A DNA stretch of 64,000 nucleotides from Halalkalibacter akibai JCM 9157 (GCF_000513135.1 NZ_BAUV01000021.1:1-64000), one strand, 5' to 3'; positions 53,817-63,140 are shown, counted from the stretch's first letter. Translations and numbers: made by a program. The notes: generated by a model not told the origin, from the sequence alone.

Positions 53817-55180
53817 TTAAAGTCAATTTAACGCAACGAATTTGGCTTGCGTTTATTTCTATCATCGTTTTGGTTGGTTTATCTATTATCATTATCTATC
53901 CAATTTCCATAAAAGGCACGTTAACGGAAGAAACGTATAGAATAATAGAAACAGAACAGATTAGAATTGCCTATCCTTTATGGGATTTATTAAACCCACG
54001 TAGTGAAAATGAATTTACAAACCGAGAAGCTGGTGCAGTTGGACATTTTTTTATTTATGAGTCTCCAAGACGCCCTCCAGAAGGGACGCCTCCACCGCGA
54101 GAAGTGTTACAAGAAATGGCTCAAAATGCTTATAAGCAAGAAGTGCATAGAGGGCGGTATGAGATTCAGTACGGGGATGCTACAGTGTTTTATGTGATTG
54201 GCAAGGCAACTATTAATGAGTATCCGGCATTTCATATTTCGTATATGTGGGATACATATCGTGATCAGATGGTGAACCGATTATGGGAAAGGCTCCTATA
54301 CATCTTATTACTAACAAGTGGACTTAGTTTACTGCCAGCCATGTGGTTAAAACATTATTTAAGACAACCATTGATCATACTTGGGAACCACTTAGAGCAG
54401 ATTGCGAATCGAGATTGGAAAGAACCTTTAAAGTGGAAAGGTGATGAAGATTTCCAACGGTTATCTGATCAATTTGAAAGAATGCGTGAAAACTTAAATT
54501 TATATGATCGCGCACAGAAAACATTTATTCAACATGCTTCTCACGAATTAAAAACACCAATAATGGTCATTAAGAGCTATGCGCAGTCTGTAAAAGATGG
54601 TATTTTACCAAAAGAGAACATGGAACAAACGATGGATGTTATTATTGAAGAAGCAAATAGAATGGAACGGCGTGTAATAGACATGCTTTATTATACAAAA
54701 CTCGATTCTTTAAAAGAAGAAAGTCCGAAACATGAGGAGATTCTATTTGGACAAGTGGCTTTCAATATAGAAGAGAGATTTAGAGTTCAACGTGAGGATG
54801 TTAAGATCATTATAGATGGTGCTAATACCCGGTTGTTATGTGATAGAGAACAATTAGAAGTGCTGTTAGAAAATTTAGTTGAGAACGCGTTGAGATATGC
54901 GAGGGATCGTATTTGGATTTCGGCAAAATCAAATGATACAGAGGTTGTCATTACGGTTGAAAATAATGGAGATCCTATTCCATCAAAAGATTTGCCTCAA
55001 TTATTTAATCCTTTTTACAAGGGAAATAAAGGCAAGTTTGGACTTGGTTTGGCCATTGTTAAGAGAATCACTGAATTACATGGAGGAACGCCTAAAGTTG
55101 AAAATAGTGATCTTGGAGTGAAGTTTACTATTTCTTTCGCAAATCATCTCAAGCCATCAACTAATGACCGCAATAAATGA
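53813..55180 (+). CDS. cssS: Secretion-stress sensor kinase CssS
   Basis: The membrane histidine kinase partner of CssR, 455 residues. Helix 1 is at about residues 8-28 and helix 2 at ~160-182, with an external domain of ~130 residues containing a proline-rich loop (SPRRPPEGTPPPREVL). HAMP follows, then HisKA in QHASHELKTPIMVIKSYAQS. HATPase boxes are LVENALRYA and KGKFGLGLAIVKRITELHGG. Loop and helix placement match B. subtilis CssS. Start overlaps the cssR stop by four bases. A terminator follows. Confidence 0.92.
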   Translation: MIKVNLTQRIWLAFISIIVLVGLSIIIIYPISIKGTLTEETYRIIETEQIRIAYPLWDLLNPRSENEFTNREAGAVGHFFIYESPRRPPEGTPPPREVLQEMAQNAYKQEVHRGRYEIQYGDATVFYVIGKATINEYPAFHISYMWDTYRDQMVNRLWERLLYILLLTSGLSLLPAMWLKHYLRQPLIILGNHLEQIANRDWKEPLKWKGDEDFQRLSDQFERMRENLNLYDRAQKTFIQHASHELKTPIMVIKSYAQSVKDGILPKENMEQTMDVIIEEANRMERRVIDMLYYTKLDSLKEESPKHEEILFGQVAFNIEERFRVQREDVKIIIDGANTRLLCDREQLEVLLENLVENALRYARDRIWISAKSNDTEVVITVENNGDPIPSKDLPQLFNPFYKGNKGKFGLGLAIVKRITELHGGTPKVENSDLGVKFTISFANHLKPSTNDRNK

Positions 55181-55194
55181 AAATAATACTTGTG

Positions 55195-55240
55195 AAAAAG
55201 TGAAGCTACAGCTCATAACGAACTGTTTCTTCACTTTTTT
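55195..55240 (+). terminator. Terminator after cssRS
   Basis: AAAAAGTGAAG pairs with CTTCACTTTTT across a 23-base loop, with T-tract. Confidence 0.8.
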
Positions 55241-55348
55241 AGTCTTACAGATTACGCTAGTTCGCGACTAACAATCTATTAATAGATTATATTCATCTTA
55301 TGCTATACTAAAATAGAAGATTATGAAATTAAAGACGGGGTGACGAAT

Positions 55349-56308
55349 ATGAGCAAGGGGATCCGTTTTCATCAAGTGGGGGATCGAGTAGAGTCGTATT
55401 ACTTAATAAAATCTGCTGTAAAAGGGGTAGCTAGTAACGGAAAACCTTTTTTAACGTTACAACTATCCGATCATACTGGTGATATTGAAGCGAAGTTGTG
55501 GGGGTGCTCTCCTGACGATGAAATGACTTTTACGAGTCAGGCGATTGTTTATCTACATGGTGAAGTGTCTGATTATCGAGGTCGATTGCAGATGAAAATT
55601 AGTAGTATTCGTCCTACAACAGCGATGGATCAAGTTAAAGTAGCAGATTTTGTTCGCTCCGCGCCGATAGCTCCACAAGATATGTTAGAAGAGATTACAC
55701 AATATATTTTTGAAATGAAAAATGCAAACATACAACGAATTACGAGACATCTTTTAAAGAAACATCAGAAAGCTTTCCTTGAAAGCCCAGCTGCTACTAG
55801 AAATCATCATGAGTTTGTTTCTGGACTAGCTTATCATGTTGTCTCGATGTTAAAAGTGGCTAAGAGCCTTGCGGAGTTATATCCGACACTAGATACGGAT
55901 TTATTATATGCTGGTGTGATTTTACATGACCTCGGGAAAGTAAGAGAGCTATCAGGTCCAATTGATACCACATATACGTTAGAAGGAAAACTAATAGGCC
56001 ATATTTCGATAATGGTTACAGAAATTGCTGAGGCTGCAAAAGAATTATCTATAAGCGATGAGGAAGTATTAATGCTTCAGCACCTCATTCTAAGCCATCA
56101 CGGAAAAGGAGAATGGGGGAGTCCTAAGGTTCCTGTAATCCGCGAAGCAGAGGTCTTGCACATGATTGATAACATTGATGCGAAGATGAATATGATGGAC
56201 AGAGCTCTAGAACGGGTGCAACCAGGCGAATTCTCCGAAAGAATTATGGCAATGGACAATCGTAGTTTTTATAAACCGAGTTTTCATGAGCCTCCGCTAG
56301 ATTATTAG
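55349..56308 (+). CDS. yhaM: 3'-5' exoribonuclease YhaM
   Basis: A 319-residue YhaM/CBF1-type exonuclease. The N-terminal OB-fold (residues ~10-90, [37 protein letters not shown]) binds RNA. The C-terminal HD domain has the metal triad region [27 protein letters not shown] and [14 protein letters not shown]. It degrades short RNA and DNA. ATG 55349 follows GGGGTGACGA; the in-frame GTG at 55340 lies within that site. Followed by yhaL, as in B. subtilis. Confidence 0.93.
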   Translation: MSKGIRFHQVGDRVESYYLIKSAVKGVASNGKPFLTLQLSDHTGDIEAKLWGCSPDDEMTFTSQAIVYLHGEVSDYRGRLQMKISSIRPTTAMDQVKVADFVRSAPIAPQDMLEEITQYIFEMKNANIQRITRHLLKKHQKAFLESPAATRNHHEFVSGLAYHVVSMLKVAKSLAELYPTLDTDLLYAGVILHDLGKVRELSGPIDTTYTLEGKLIGHISIMVTEIAEAAKELSISDEEVLMLQHLILSHHGKGEWGSPKVPVIREAEVLHMIDNIDAKMNMMDRALERVQPGEFSERIMAMDNRSFYKPSFHEPPLDY

Positions 56309-56369
56309 TTCTAACTTGTCATGCTTGTACATATCTATAAGTAAAGATATAAGCATGGAGGGGAATTTT

Positions 56370-56645
56370 ATGAAACACACACAATCAAGTAAACGATTAG
56401 CATTATTCTTACTAGCCATCCTTGCAATTGGTTTTATCCTAACACAAACGACAATCGGTAGTGTATTACTAGCAAGTCCTTGGTGGGTTTATTTTGTTCT
56501 GGCGGGAATTGTCTATACAGGGTACTTATCTGTTAAATACACCTTAGAAGATAAGCGTACAGAGCAAGAATGGATAGAGAATGAAGGTAGAGTTTACATG
56601 ACTCGAATGGAAGAAGAGAAAGAGCGACGTAAAGTGAGTAAATAA
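56370..56645 (+). CDS. yhaL: YhaL family sporulation protein
   Basis: 91 residues with a basic N-terminus, membrane helices at about residues 9-25 and 36-54 (SPWWVYFVLAGIVYTGYLSVKYTLE), then a charged tail EDKRTEQEWIENEGRVYMTRMEEEKERRKV. The WWVY...GY.SVK and ENEG.VYM.RMEEEKE.R patterns match YhaL, a small sporulation-linked membrane protein. An extra N-terminal hydrophobic stretch makes it longer than the B. subtilis protein. ATG 56370 follows GGAGGGGAATTT. Confidence 0.82.
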   Translation: MKHTQSSKRLALFLLAILAIGFILTQTTIGSVLLASPWWVYFVLAGIVYTGYLSVKYTLEDKRTEQEWIENEGRVYMTRMEEEKERRKVSK

Positions 56646-56648
56646 GAT

Positions 56649-56690
56649 AAAAGGAAAAGTCCGTTAACATGTTAACGGACTTTTCCTTTT
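56649..56690 (+). terminator. Long perfect palindromic terminator after yhaL
   Basis: Two perfect 20-base arms (56649-56668 and 56671-56690) with a 2-base centre, core GTCCGTTAAC. A-rich on one side and T-rich on the other, so it can terminate in both directions, including for the convergent small gene at 56701. Confidence 0.9.
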
Positions 56691-56700
56691 ATAAAACTTC

Positions 56701-56799
56701 TTAACAAACATATGCTGTTCCAATAATTATTAACAAAATAAACAATACAACAAGCATTGGAAAACCAAAATGTGAAGTAGGTGCCACAGCTCCTGACAT
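56701..56799 (-). CDS. YjcZ-like small membrane protein
   Basis: 32 residues, MSGAVAPTSHFGFPMLVVLFILLIIIGTAYVC. The pattern of a short N-terminus, then GF..LVVLFILL.IIG.A, is that of Bacillus YjcZ-family small sporulation proteins. ATG 56799 follows GAAAGGGTGATTTAA. Two further members lie at 58027 and 58159. It has an unusual terminal Cys. Confidence 0.8.
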   Translation of the reverse strand: MSGAVAPTSHFGFPMLVVLFILLIIIGTAYVC

Positions 56800-56884
56800 T
56801 TAAATCACCCTTTCAACGAAATTAGGGGAGTATCCCTAATGATAAGGTATGCATAGGCAAATATAACGTACTAGGCATTTGCGG

Positions 56885-56921
56885 AAAAAAGGAGCTAAAG
56901 ATAAAATTCTTTAGCTCCTTT
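56885..56921 (-). terminator. Terminator after prsA
   Basis: AAGGAGCTAAAG pairs with CTTTAGCTCCTT. On the minus strand it is followed by TTTTCCGC. It lies a few bases past the prsA stop. Confidence 0.8.
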
Positions 56922-56924
56922 CTC

Positions 56925-57827
56925 TTATTCCTCTTCTTGGTCTGAAAATAAGTCAGCAAACTGACTGTCTTTGATTTTAATATCAGCTTGAGCCATAATT
57001 TCTTCCATCACAGCATCTCTAGACTTTGATTGTTGAGCCAATAGGGTTTGCTCAATTTGATCAGCATAATCTTCGTAAGAATCTCTGCGATCCGTTACTT
57101 TGATAATGTGATATCCGAATTCTGATTCTACCGGTTCACTAATTTCATCAATAGCTAAAGAAAAAGCAGCTTCTTCAAACGGGGCAACCATTTGCCCTTT
57201 ACCAAAGAAGTTCAAATCGCCTCCGCGAGGCCCAGATCCTGGATCAGTTGAATACTCAATAGCTAATTCAGCGAAATCTTCTCCCGCTTCAATTTTCTCC
57301 ATTACTTCAGCAGCCGTTTGCTCATCTTCAACTAAAATATGGCTCGCTCTAACTTGTTCAGGAAACTGTGCTTCATTTTCTTCATAAAAAGCGATCTTGT
57401 CTTCTTCAGTTATTTCAACACCTTCAGTGGCTAACTTCTGTACAGCTACGTGAGGACGAAGATATTCTTCGATGAACTCGTCCATTGTTTCAAAAGGAAG
57501 GTTAAATTGAGTTTGAAGAGCTGCGATTAAAGCGTCATTATCCTCAACACCCATTTCTGTTCGTAACTTTATTAATTCATCTTCAAGTTCTTCCTCTGTT
57601 ATCTCCAAATCTTCAATCACTTGATTCAAAACGATTTCCTGGATCATAAATTCAAGTGTTTGATCACCATATCTTGTTTTTAGAGTATCAACAAATTCAG
57701 CTTCAGTAATTTCTTGTCCGTCAACTACAGCTACAGCTGAACCATTTGTTGCTGCTTCGTCATTATTACATGCTGCTAATGCAGTTAAACATGCTAGTCC
57801 AATAGTAGCAAACATCATTTTCTTCAT
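56925..57827 (-). CDS. prsA: Peptidyl-prolyl isomerase / foldase lipoprotein PrsA
   Basis: An extracytoplasmic foldase lipoprotein of ~300 residues. The signal peptide ends in a lipobox (LTALAACNN, Cys19 or so). A SurA-like N-terminal chaperone domain ([19 protein letters not shown]) is followed by a parvulin PPIase core: [58 protein letters not shown] and [12 protein letters not shown]. Very acidic (Asp/Glu-rich), as expected in an alkaliphile or halophile. ATG 57827 follows AGGAGTTGGAAGATA; the upstream ATG 57845 precedes that site. It is likely a CssRS-related folding factor. Confidence 0.95.
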   Translation of the reverse strand: MKKMMFATIGLACLTALAACNNDEAATNGSAVAVVDGQEITEAEFVDTLKTRYGDQTLEFMIQEIVLNQVIEDLEITEEELEDELIKLRTEMGVEDNDALIAALQTQFNLPFETMDEFIEEYLRPHVAVQKLATEGVEITEEDKIAFYEENEAQFPEQVRASHILVEDEQTAAEVMEKIEAGEDFAELAIEYSTDPGSGPRGGDLNFFGKGQMVAPFEEAAFSLAIDEISEPVESEFGYHIIKVTDRRDSYEDYADQIEQTLLAQQSKSRDAVMEEIMAQADIKIKDSQFADLFSDQEEE

Positions 57828-57859
57828 TATCTTCCAACTCCTCATGTATCATCGTTCAA

Positions 57860-57889
57860 ATTATAGAACCTGTTTCATCACAGAGATAA
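57860..57889 (-). promoter_or_regulatory. Possible sigma-A promoter of prsA
   Basis: On the minus strand: TTATCT, 18-base spacer, TATAAT. The -10 is perfect, the -35 weak; it ends 33 bases before the start codon. Confidence 0.4.
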
Positions 57890-58026
57890 CTATACCATAT
57901 AATTGTTTTATTTAGAAAGAAAATCATATGTCTTAACAGGGAAATAGTTGAAATTAGGGAAGTGCCTAGTACGAAAGTGAAAGTACTGCATAGGATAAAT
58001 TAACAAAGCAATGAGGAGGTGTTATT

Positions 58027-58110
58027 ATGACTCACGTACACCACGGTGGTTTTGCGTTGATTGTTGTGTTGTTCATCTTATTAGTTATTGTTGGTGCAGC
58101 TTGGCTGTAA
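58027..58110 (+). CDS. YjcZ family small sporulation protein (first)
   Basis: 27 residues, MTHVHHGGFALIVVLFILLVIVGAAWL. A short His-rich start and a single membrane helix are typical of YjcZ-family peptides. AGGAGGTGTTATT precedes the ATG. Followed 48 bases later by a close paralog with its own ribosome site, so a tandem duplication. Confidence 0.85.
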   Translation: MTHVHHGGFALIVVLFILLVIVGAAWL

Positions 58111-58158
58111 GAAGAAACAAACATCTCTAATGGAAAGTTTAAAAGAGGAGGGATACAC

Positions 58159-58245
58159 ATGGCTCACACTTACCAAGGTAGCTTTGCGCTAATTGTAGTG
58201 CTGTTTATCCTACTTGTAATCATTGGTGCATCTTGGATGTACTAG
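58159..58245 (+). CDS. YjcZ family small sporulation protein (second)
   Basis: 28 residues, MAHTYQGSFALIVVLFILLVIIGASWMY, 70% identical by eye to the preceding peptide over the helix. AGAGGAGGGATACAC precedes the ATG. Terminator directly after. Confidence 0.85.
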   Translation: MAHTYQGSFALIVVLFILLVIIGASWMY

Positions 58246-58253
58246 AATATAAA

Positions 58254-58291
58254 AAGAAGAGTGAGGACTGTTTCAGTCGCTCACTCTTCTT
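58254..58291 (+). terminator. Terminator after the yjcZ pair (bidirectional)
   Basis: AAGAAGAGTGAG-GACTG pairs with CAGTC-G-CTCACTCTTCTT. It also lies at the end of the convergent membrane-protein gene. Confidence 0.85.
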
Positions 58292-58469
58292 ATGTAAATA
58301 AGATCTTTACATATGTGGATGTTAATAAGATAGTCATTAATATATTTATGGTGCGAAATAATTTAGGTTGTTTCTCTGAAGGTATTTCTCGTTTTAAACA
58401 CAACGCATCTGTCATTGAATTAATAACAAATAATATAAATAATGCAAACAATACAGTGAAGAAGAGCAT
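58290..58469 (-). CDS. Small membrane protein, unknown
   Basis: 59 residues from ATG 58469 (AGGAGGCACCTAT upstream). Two hydrophobic segments (LFFTVLFALFILFVINSM and LFRTINILMTILLTSTYV) flank a basic, proline-containing loop (LKREIPSEKQPK). No family recognised. Confidence 0.6.
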   Translation of the reverse strand: MLFFTVLFALFILFVINSMTDALCLKREIPSEKQPKLFRTINILMTILLTSTYVKILFT

Positions 58470-58635
58470 ATAGGTGCCTCCTGACGAGCAATGATAATTA
58501 AACTTTATCAAAAGTTGTGAAAAAAAGATAGAGATATGCTCAATTTAATTTAGAGGGATCATAGCAAAGAAGTCAATGTTTGTAAATTGTATGGTGAAAA
58601 CATACAATAAAAGAGGGGAAGGAAGGTGTGAATGA

Positions 58636-59226
58636 TTGAAAAATAAAGCGAGAGCCTGGCAGATAACTTTTTTCTCATTATTAGGTATCATTCTTGTGGT
58701 TATATTCACTATTTTTATGATGTTTCAGCGGTATTTACCAGAGGTTACAGACGAACACTTTATGCAACACTCCAAAGGAACAGATGAAGCGACTTTTACA
58801 ATTCAAACGAACAAACAAAGACTAAATCAGTTGATCGCCTCACGAATTAAAGAGGAACCTGCAGAAATGCCTTATATGGTTGAATTGTTAGAAGATCACG
58901 TTCAGTTTAGATCTGCTATTTCTGTTTTGGGTCAACGTGTTCCAATCACGATTAATTTTCTACCGGAAGTATTAGAAAATGGTGACTTATTGCTACGGGT
59001 TGAGACATTCACTCTCGGTTTGTTGAATTTACCCGTTGAACAAGTTCTCCAATTGATTACAAGTTGGATTGATTTAGCAGATTGGATTATTACCTATCCA
59101 GCTGATCGTGTTGTTGAAGTAAAAGTGACATCAATCAAGTTGGATGAAAATGAGAGCATTTACTTTAAGTTTACAACTTTTGATCTCGAAGAAGACTTGA
59201 TTGAGCTTGAAATGGTTATTCAATAA
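58636..59226 (+). CDS. YpmS family (DUF2140) membrane-anchored protein
   Basis: A 196-residue protein with one N-terminal membrane helix (about residues 9-31) and an external domain: FTIQTNKQRLNQLIASRI, HVQFRSAISVLGQRVPITINFLPEVLENGDLLLRVETF, LGLLNLPVEQVLQLI, YFKFTTFDL. This is the layout of YpmS (DUF2140). Function unknown. The TTG at 58636 is used; a nearby ATG (58632) is out of frame. The ribosome site is GGAAGGTGTGA. Confidence 0.85.
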   Translation: MKNKARAWQITFFSLLGIILVVIFTIFMMFQRYLPEVTDEHFMQHSKGTDEATFTIQTNKQRLNQLIASRIKEEPAEMPYMVELLEDHVQFRSAISVLGQRVPITINFLPEVLENGDLLLRVETFTLGLLNLPVEQVLQLITSWIDLADWIITYPADRVVEVKVTSIKLDENESIYFKFTTFDLEEDLIELEMVIQ

Positions 59227-59245
59227 AATGGCTATTGCTTTGAAC

Positions 59246-59291
59246 CCGTTCCATTGCGCTTCAGGTACTTGCTTTCCGCTTCATTCCACTT
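59246..59291 (-). repeat. Interspersed palindromic repeat, copy 11 (centre deleted)
   Basis: A ~46-bp remnant: the two ends of the element (agtggaatgaagcgg and aaagcaagtacctgaagcgc, then aatggaacgg) are joined with nothing between. Confidence 0.6.
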
Positions 59292-59320
59292 TGTCACAGT
59301 AACGTATCTCAAGAGTGAAA

Positions 59321-59372
59321 AAAAGAATGGCATTAAAGCATGAAGAAGTACATGCTAAATGTCATTCTTTAT
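59321..59372 (+). terminator. Terminator between the ypmS-like and DUF3267 genes
   Basis: AAAGAATGGCATT and inner AGCATG pair with CATGCT and AATGTCATTCTTT; T tracts on the far side. Confidence 0.7.
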
Positions 59373-59411
59373 TGTTTTAACTGGCGGTCATTAATAAGAA
59401 CTTTAAAATAG

Positions 59412-59954
59412 TTACACCGCTTGTTTGATTAGAATATGAAATCCTTCTTCGTGGTCTTCGATAAAGCTTTTTTTAGGAGCTTTGATTAAGTAAGATGCAT
59501 TGATAATGTCAAAGAATGCAATTCCAAAATGAATAGAACTCAATATTGAAATTAAAGCGATATACATAGGGTACGTAGCAGAAGCTAACGCACCAAATAC
59601 TGTCATGACGATGACTGGTGTTAAAAGGGCTATTAAATATAAATTTCGCGGTAATGGTTTAGCTGTTTTTATAGATAGTAAAGGAATAAAATAAAACCAT
59701 TGGACTTTTAAAGTTGCTTTTTTACCGCATAACCAGATTGGCAGTAAATGAAGTGCCTTATGACTAAACAGTAAGATGATGATACTTGTAATTAATAATA
59801 GTAGATGAATATTCGTTAACTCGGTTGTTGGAATTAGTGAGCTAACCACTAAATAATAAAATAAAAACGAAAAAAGCATTGTACATCCTGAATACATTAT
59901 TAGGCGCAACGTACCGTAATCACGGGTTACACGTATTGTTTTCCAGCAGTTCAT
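59412..59954 (-). CDS. DUF3267 family membrane protein
   Basis: 180 residues with about four hydrophobic helices: LIMYSGCTMLFSFLFYYLVV, NIHLLLLITSIIILLF, LYLIALLTPVIVMTVFGAL and YIALISILSSIHFGIAFFDI. SHKALHLLPIWL recalls the His-containing helix of DUF3267 proteins. ATG 59954 is used; GAGGAGGTG is 10-12 bases upstream, a long spacing. Its place beside hpr fits the uncharacterised yha genes there in B. subtilis. Confidence 0.75.
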   Translation of the reverse strand: MNCWKTIRVTRDYGTLRLIMYSGCTMLFSFLFYYLVVSSLIPTTELTNIHLLLLITSIIILLFSHKALHLLPIWLCGKKATLKVQWFYFIPLLSIKTAKPLPRNLYLIALLTPVIVMTVFGALASATYPMYIALISILSSIHFGIAFFDIINASYLIKAPKKSFIEDHEEGFHILIKQAV

Positions 59955-60065
59955 AGAAGTGCTGCACCTCCTCAATCTAATTGAATAATTTACTCGCATT
60001 TTAAGTAAAAATCAATAGAATCGACAAAAATAAAATGATTTCGACAATAACAATTTTTTCTGAAC

Positions 60066-60098
60066 AAAAAAAAGAGCCTATCTAATAGCTAGGCTCCT
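60066..60098 (-). terminator. Terminator after hpr
   Basis: GAGCCTA pairs with TAGGCTC. On the minus strand it is followed by TTTTTTTTGT. It overlaps the last codons of hpr. Confidence 0.75.
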
Positions 60099-60682
60099 TC
60101 GCTTGTAAATTTATCTTTTTGTTCTGTATCTAGTTTAGTAAGACGGCCATCTACCTCATGAAAGTCTTCTTCAAATTTTGTTAAAGAATGTTCAAAGATT
60201 TCAATAAAGTCAGGACCATAAATATGTCTTAGAATACTAGTGATTTCCGATAATTCAGGGAATTTACCATATAAGTCTTTAATCGGAATAGCACCTTCAA
60301 AAACGCCGTATGTGTCTGGACGATAAGATTCAAGAGTTTTTAGAAATAGCTCATGTCCTTCGTTAGTAAGACAAACATACGTATTTCGTTTATCATTTTC
60401 CTTTTTTGAAAAATGGAGCAGTCCTCTTTCTTCTAGTTTCTTTGAGAAATTGAATGCTGTTGAGACGTGCATAACTCCGAATTTAGCAATGTCTGAGATA
60501 GAAGCACCGTCCAAATGATAAGCAATCCAAAGAATATGGTGTTCATTGATGTTAAGATCAAAAGGTTTGATCCAAGTTTGCCAATCTTTTTCAACTGATT
60601 TCCAAAGTGCTTTACTTAATTGCGCTACCTTATGGCTGAACAATACTGATTGTTTTAAGGAGCTAGGTATCTGTTGATCCAT
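60089..60682 (-). CDS. hpr: Transition-state regulator Hpr/ScoC (MarR family)
   Basis: A 197-residue MarR-family regulator. The winged helix is [42 protein letters not shown] with the wing [15 protein letters not shown]. The extended C-terminus ([35 protein letters not shown]) is characteristic of Hpr/ScoC, which represses exoproteases and sporulation genes in Bacillus. Synteny with yhaH, serC and hit agrees. ATG 60682 follows AGGAGGGGAGAAA. Confidence 0.94.
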   Translation of the reverse strand: MDQQIPSSLKQSVLFSHKVAQLSKALWKSVEKDWQTWIKPFDLNINEHHILWIAYHLDGASISDIAKFGVMHVSTAFNFSKKLEERGLLHFSKKENDKRNTYVCLTNEGHELFLKTLESYRPDTYGVFEGAIPIKDLYGKFPELSEITSILRHIYGPDFIEIFEHSLTKFEEDFHEVDGRLTKLDTEQKDKFTSEGA

Positions 60683-60835
60683 TTTCTCCCCTCCTATTTT
60701 TTACCGACCGTTCTCTCTGTCTATTATTCAGTAAATATTATTTTTGAATATTTTCTTCTCTACATTATGACAACAATTAGTCAAAAAGGAAAGAGAAAAA
60801 ACAGTTTATTAAAAACTTTTTGAAAATTAGCCTAA

Positions 60836-61177
60836 TTACCTTTGGGTCTTACTGACTGATTTCTGTAATGCATCTACGTCTTCTTTTAATTTATTCAGCA
60901 TAGGATTAATATCGGTCTGCCAATCCTTTACAGACGTTTTAACGTCTTCACCTATAGTCCTAAACGTTTCTTTCCCGACCTTAACTGTTTGTTTCAACTG
61001 AATGGAAGTTGTTTTACTATCGTTTTTAAATTGATCCATTCCTGTTCTGATTTTTAGGGCATTCTCCTTACAGGACTGCCGTACGTCTTTTCCTGATTTA
61101 GGGGTAGTTAGTAAAGTAGTTGCTCCTATAATAGCAGTACCTGCAACAATTCCTGTGATTAATGCTTTTACATTCAT
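60836..61177 (-). CDS. yhaH: YtxH-domain protein YhaH
   Basis: 113 residues with the YtxH pattern: a short N-terminal hydrophobic helix (ALITGIVAGTAIIGATTLLTTPKSGKDVRQ) and a long amphipathic helical region to the C-terminus (LNKLKEDVDALQKSV). Likely membrane-associated; function unknown. ATG 61177 is preceded by AAAGGCGGTTTATTA; the longer frame starts before it. Gene order next to hpr matches B. subtilis yhaH. Confidence 0.87.
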   Translation of the reverse strand: MNVKALITGIVAGTAIIGATTLLTTPKSGKDVRQSCKENALKIRTGMDQFKNDSKTTSIQLKQTVKVGKETFRTIGEDVKTSVKDWQTDINPMLNKLKEDVDALQKSVSKTQR

Positions 61178-61250
61178 TAATAAACCGCCTTTCACTATAG
61201 TCTAAAATCACACTTATCATCATATATATCAAGGATAAGGAGGGGGCTAA

Positions 61251-61439
61251 ATGGAGGCGCTAATACTTTTATTAATCTCTATTTGCTTGTTATCACTTTA
61301 CGGATTTGTTTATGTTACCTTTCGATTAGTCGGTCATAGCCGAAAAGAAGAAAAGAATCAATTCAGAAATTCTTTTTACGTACTTTTATTTTTTTCAATA
61401 GTAAGTGGAATTTCTGTCATTCTCCTATTAACTTCGTAA
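61251..61439 (+). CDS. Small membrane protein, unknown
   Basis: 62 residues with helices at about 3-27 (ALILLLISICLLSLYGFVYVTF) and 43-61 (FYVLLFFSIVSGISVILLL), separated by a charged loop. AAGGAGGGGGCTAA precedes the ATG, a strong ribosome site. No family recognised. Ends at the terminator shared with serC. Confidence 0.7.
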   Translation: MEALILLLISICLLSLYGFVYVTFRLVGHSRKEEKNQFRNSFYVLLFFSIVSGISVILLLTS

Positions 61440-61477
61440 AGTGGTTAGGGCAAGAAAAGCCTAACCACTTTCTTTGT
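61439..61477 (-). terminator. Bidirectional terminator between the small membrane gene and serC
   Basis: AAGTGGTTAGG pairs perfectly with CCTAACCACTT, then TCTTTG. Confidence 0.85.
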
Positions 61478-61480
61478 GAT

Positions 61481-62565
61481 TTAAAGTTTTCGGAAGGAAT
61501 TCATAAAGTCACTTAAAGCGATACACGCCTCTAATGGAACTGCATTATAAGTTGAAGCGCGGCAACCTCCTACAGAACGGTGTCCATTTAACCCAACGAA
61601 ACCAAGTTCTTTTGCTTTTGCTAAAAAAACTTTATTTTGTTCTTCACTTGGTAAATTAAAGGTAATATTCATTAGTGAACGAGCTTCTTTTACGGCATGT
61701 CCAGTGTAGAAGCCTTCGCTTTCGTCAATAGCATCGTAAATTAATTTCGCTTTCTGTTTGTTGATCTTCTCAATAGCTTCTACGCCACCTTGATCTTTTA
61801 CCCAACTTAGAACTTCGTTAAGCATGTAAATAGCGAAGGTAGGTGGAGTATGATAAAGAGAATTAGATTCTGCGTGTGTTTGGTAACGTAGCATCGTTGG
61901 AACATGCTCTACATTTTCAGCAAGTAGATCATCTCTAATGATAGCAACCGTTACACCAGATGGACCAAGATTTTTTTGAGCTCCTGCATAAATTAAGCCG
62001 AATTTCTCGATATCAAGAGGACGTGACAGGATATCACTAGACATATCTGCTATAAGCGGTGCATGCGTAATATCTGGGAATTCAGCCACTGTGTACCATA
62101 TATTGTGTTGTTTGAAGTAACGTGAACATAAGCGTCATTTTTGTTGAAAGACAGGTCCGAAAATTCAGGAATTGACGTATAGTTACTTTCTTTGGTTGAG
62201 GCCGCAATTTGGGTCTCACCGATTAACTTCGCTTCTTTTAAAGCTTTCTCAGACCATACTCCTGTAAGTATGTAGTTTCCAATTTTTCCTTCCTTTAAAA
62301 ATTGCAGAGGCAGCATTGAAAACTGAAGACTAGCTCCTCCTTGAAGGAAAAGAACCTGATAATTGTCAGGGATTCTCAATAATTCTTTTAACAGATCAAT
62401 CGCACTTTGGTGAACCGCTTCGTACTCTTTACTACGATGACTCAGTTCCATTACGGACATCCCAGTACCTTTAAAATTCAATAACTCTGATTGCGCTTTT
62501 TCTAGTACAGCTTTTGGTAGCGCAGATGGGCCAGCATTAAAATTAAAAACGTTCAAGTTCTCCAC
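61481..62565 (-). pseudogene. serC: Phosphoserine aminotransferase, single-base frameshift
   Basis: SerC makes 3-phosphoserine (and acts in pyridoxal phosphate synthesis). Part one: FNFNAGPSALPKAVLEKAQ, SVMELSHRSKEYEAV, LFLQGGASLQFSMLPLQFL, and VHVTSNNTIYGTQW, then the frame breaks. Part two: EFPDITHAPLIADMSSDI, IYAGAQKNLGPSGVTV with the PLP lysine, YHTPPTFAIYML, and GLNGHRSVGGCRASTYNAV. Restoring one G in cagtggctg (about 62085-62093) gives TQWAEFPDI and a normal ~361-residue enzyme. The gene is essential for serine prototrophy, so the break is most likely a consensus error. Start 62565 follows AAAGGAGTGGAGAACTT-type spacing. Confidence 0.87.
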
Positions 62566-62673
62566 TCCTTTATCTCTTCACCACGTTAATCAGAAAGATT
62601 GTCATTATCTTACCATAATTCTATATTGAATGGTTCTATTTTTTTGTGTTTTCTGACACTTTTCGTTTTTAAG

Positions 62674-62698
62674 AAGGATGATTCATTGAATCATCCTT
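62674..62698 (-). terminator. Terminator overlapping the hit stop
   Basis: AAGGATGATTCA-T-TGAATCATCCTT. It contains the hit stop codon; T-rich on the minus-strand side (TCTTAAAAACG only moderately). Confidence 0.65.
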
Positions 62699-63122
62699 TT
62701 ATAAATGCTTTAATTTCTCTTGCTATTTGGGTGAAATCTTCTGATTTATACTCTGCGCTATGGTCTTTCCACACAGCTCCGAAGCCATCACCTTTCCCAT
62801 ACCTAGGTATGAGGTGAACATGATAATGGAAAACAGTTTGTCCAGCTAATTCTCCGTTGTTGTTTACTAAATTCAATCCTTCAGCTTCGTACGTTTGTTT
62901 GATTGCAGATGCTAGTTTTGGAATAACGGCATAAACATTTTTAATCGTTTCTTCTGGTAATTCAAAAAGGTCTTTATGATGGTTTTTTGGAATGACAAGT
63001 GTATGTCCTTTAGTTACTTGGCTAATGTCTAAAAATGCAAGCACATGCTCATCCTCATAAATTTTCGAAGCGGGGATGTCACCGTCTACGATCTTACAAA
63101 ATATACAATTTGGATCAGTCAT
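62691..63122 (-). CDS. hit: HIT family hydrolase
   Basis: A 143-residue histidine-triad nucleotide-binding protein. NCIFCKIVDGDIPASKIYED has the conserved Cys pair, then VLAFLDISQVTKGHTLVIPKNHH, and the triad HYHVHLIPRY near the end. It hydrolyses nucleotide phosphoramidates. ATG 63122 follows GGGAAAGGTGATTAAA; an in-frame start 18 bases upstream lies before the site. Divergent from ecsA, as in B. subtilis. Confidence 0.94.
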   Translation of the reverse strand: MTDPNCIFCKIVDGDIPASKIYEDEHVLAFLDISQVTKGHTLVIPKNHHKDLFELPEETIKNVYAVIPKLASAIKQTYEAEGLNLVNNNGELAGQTVFHYHVHLIPRYGKGDGFGAVWKDHSAEYKSEDFTQIAREIKAFIKG

Positions 63123-63140
63123 TTTAATCACCTTTCCCAA

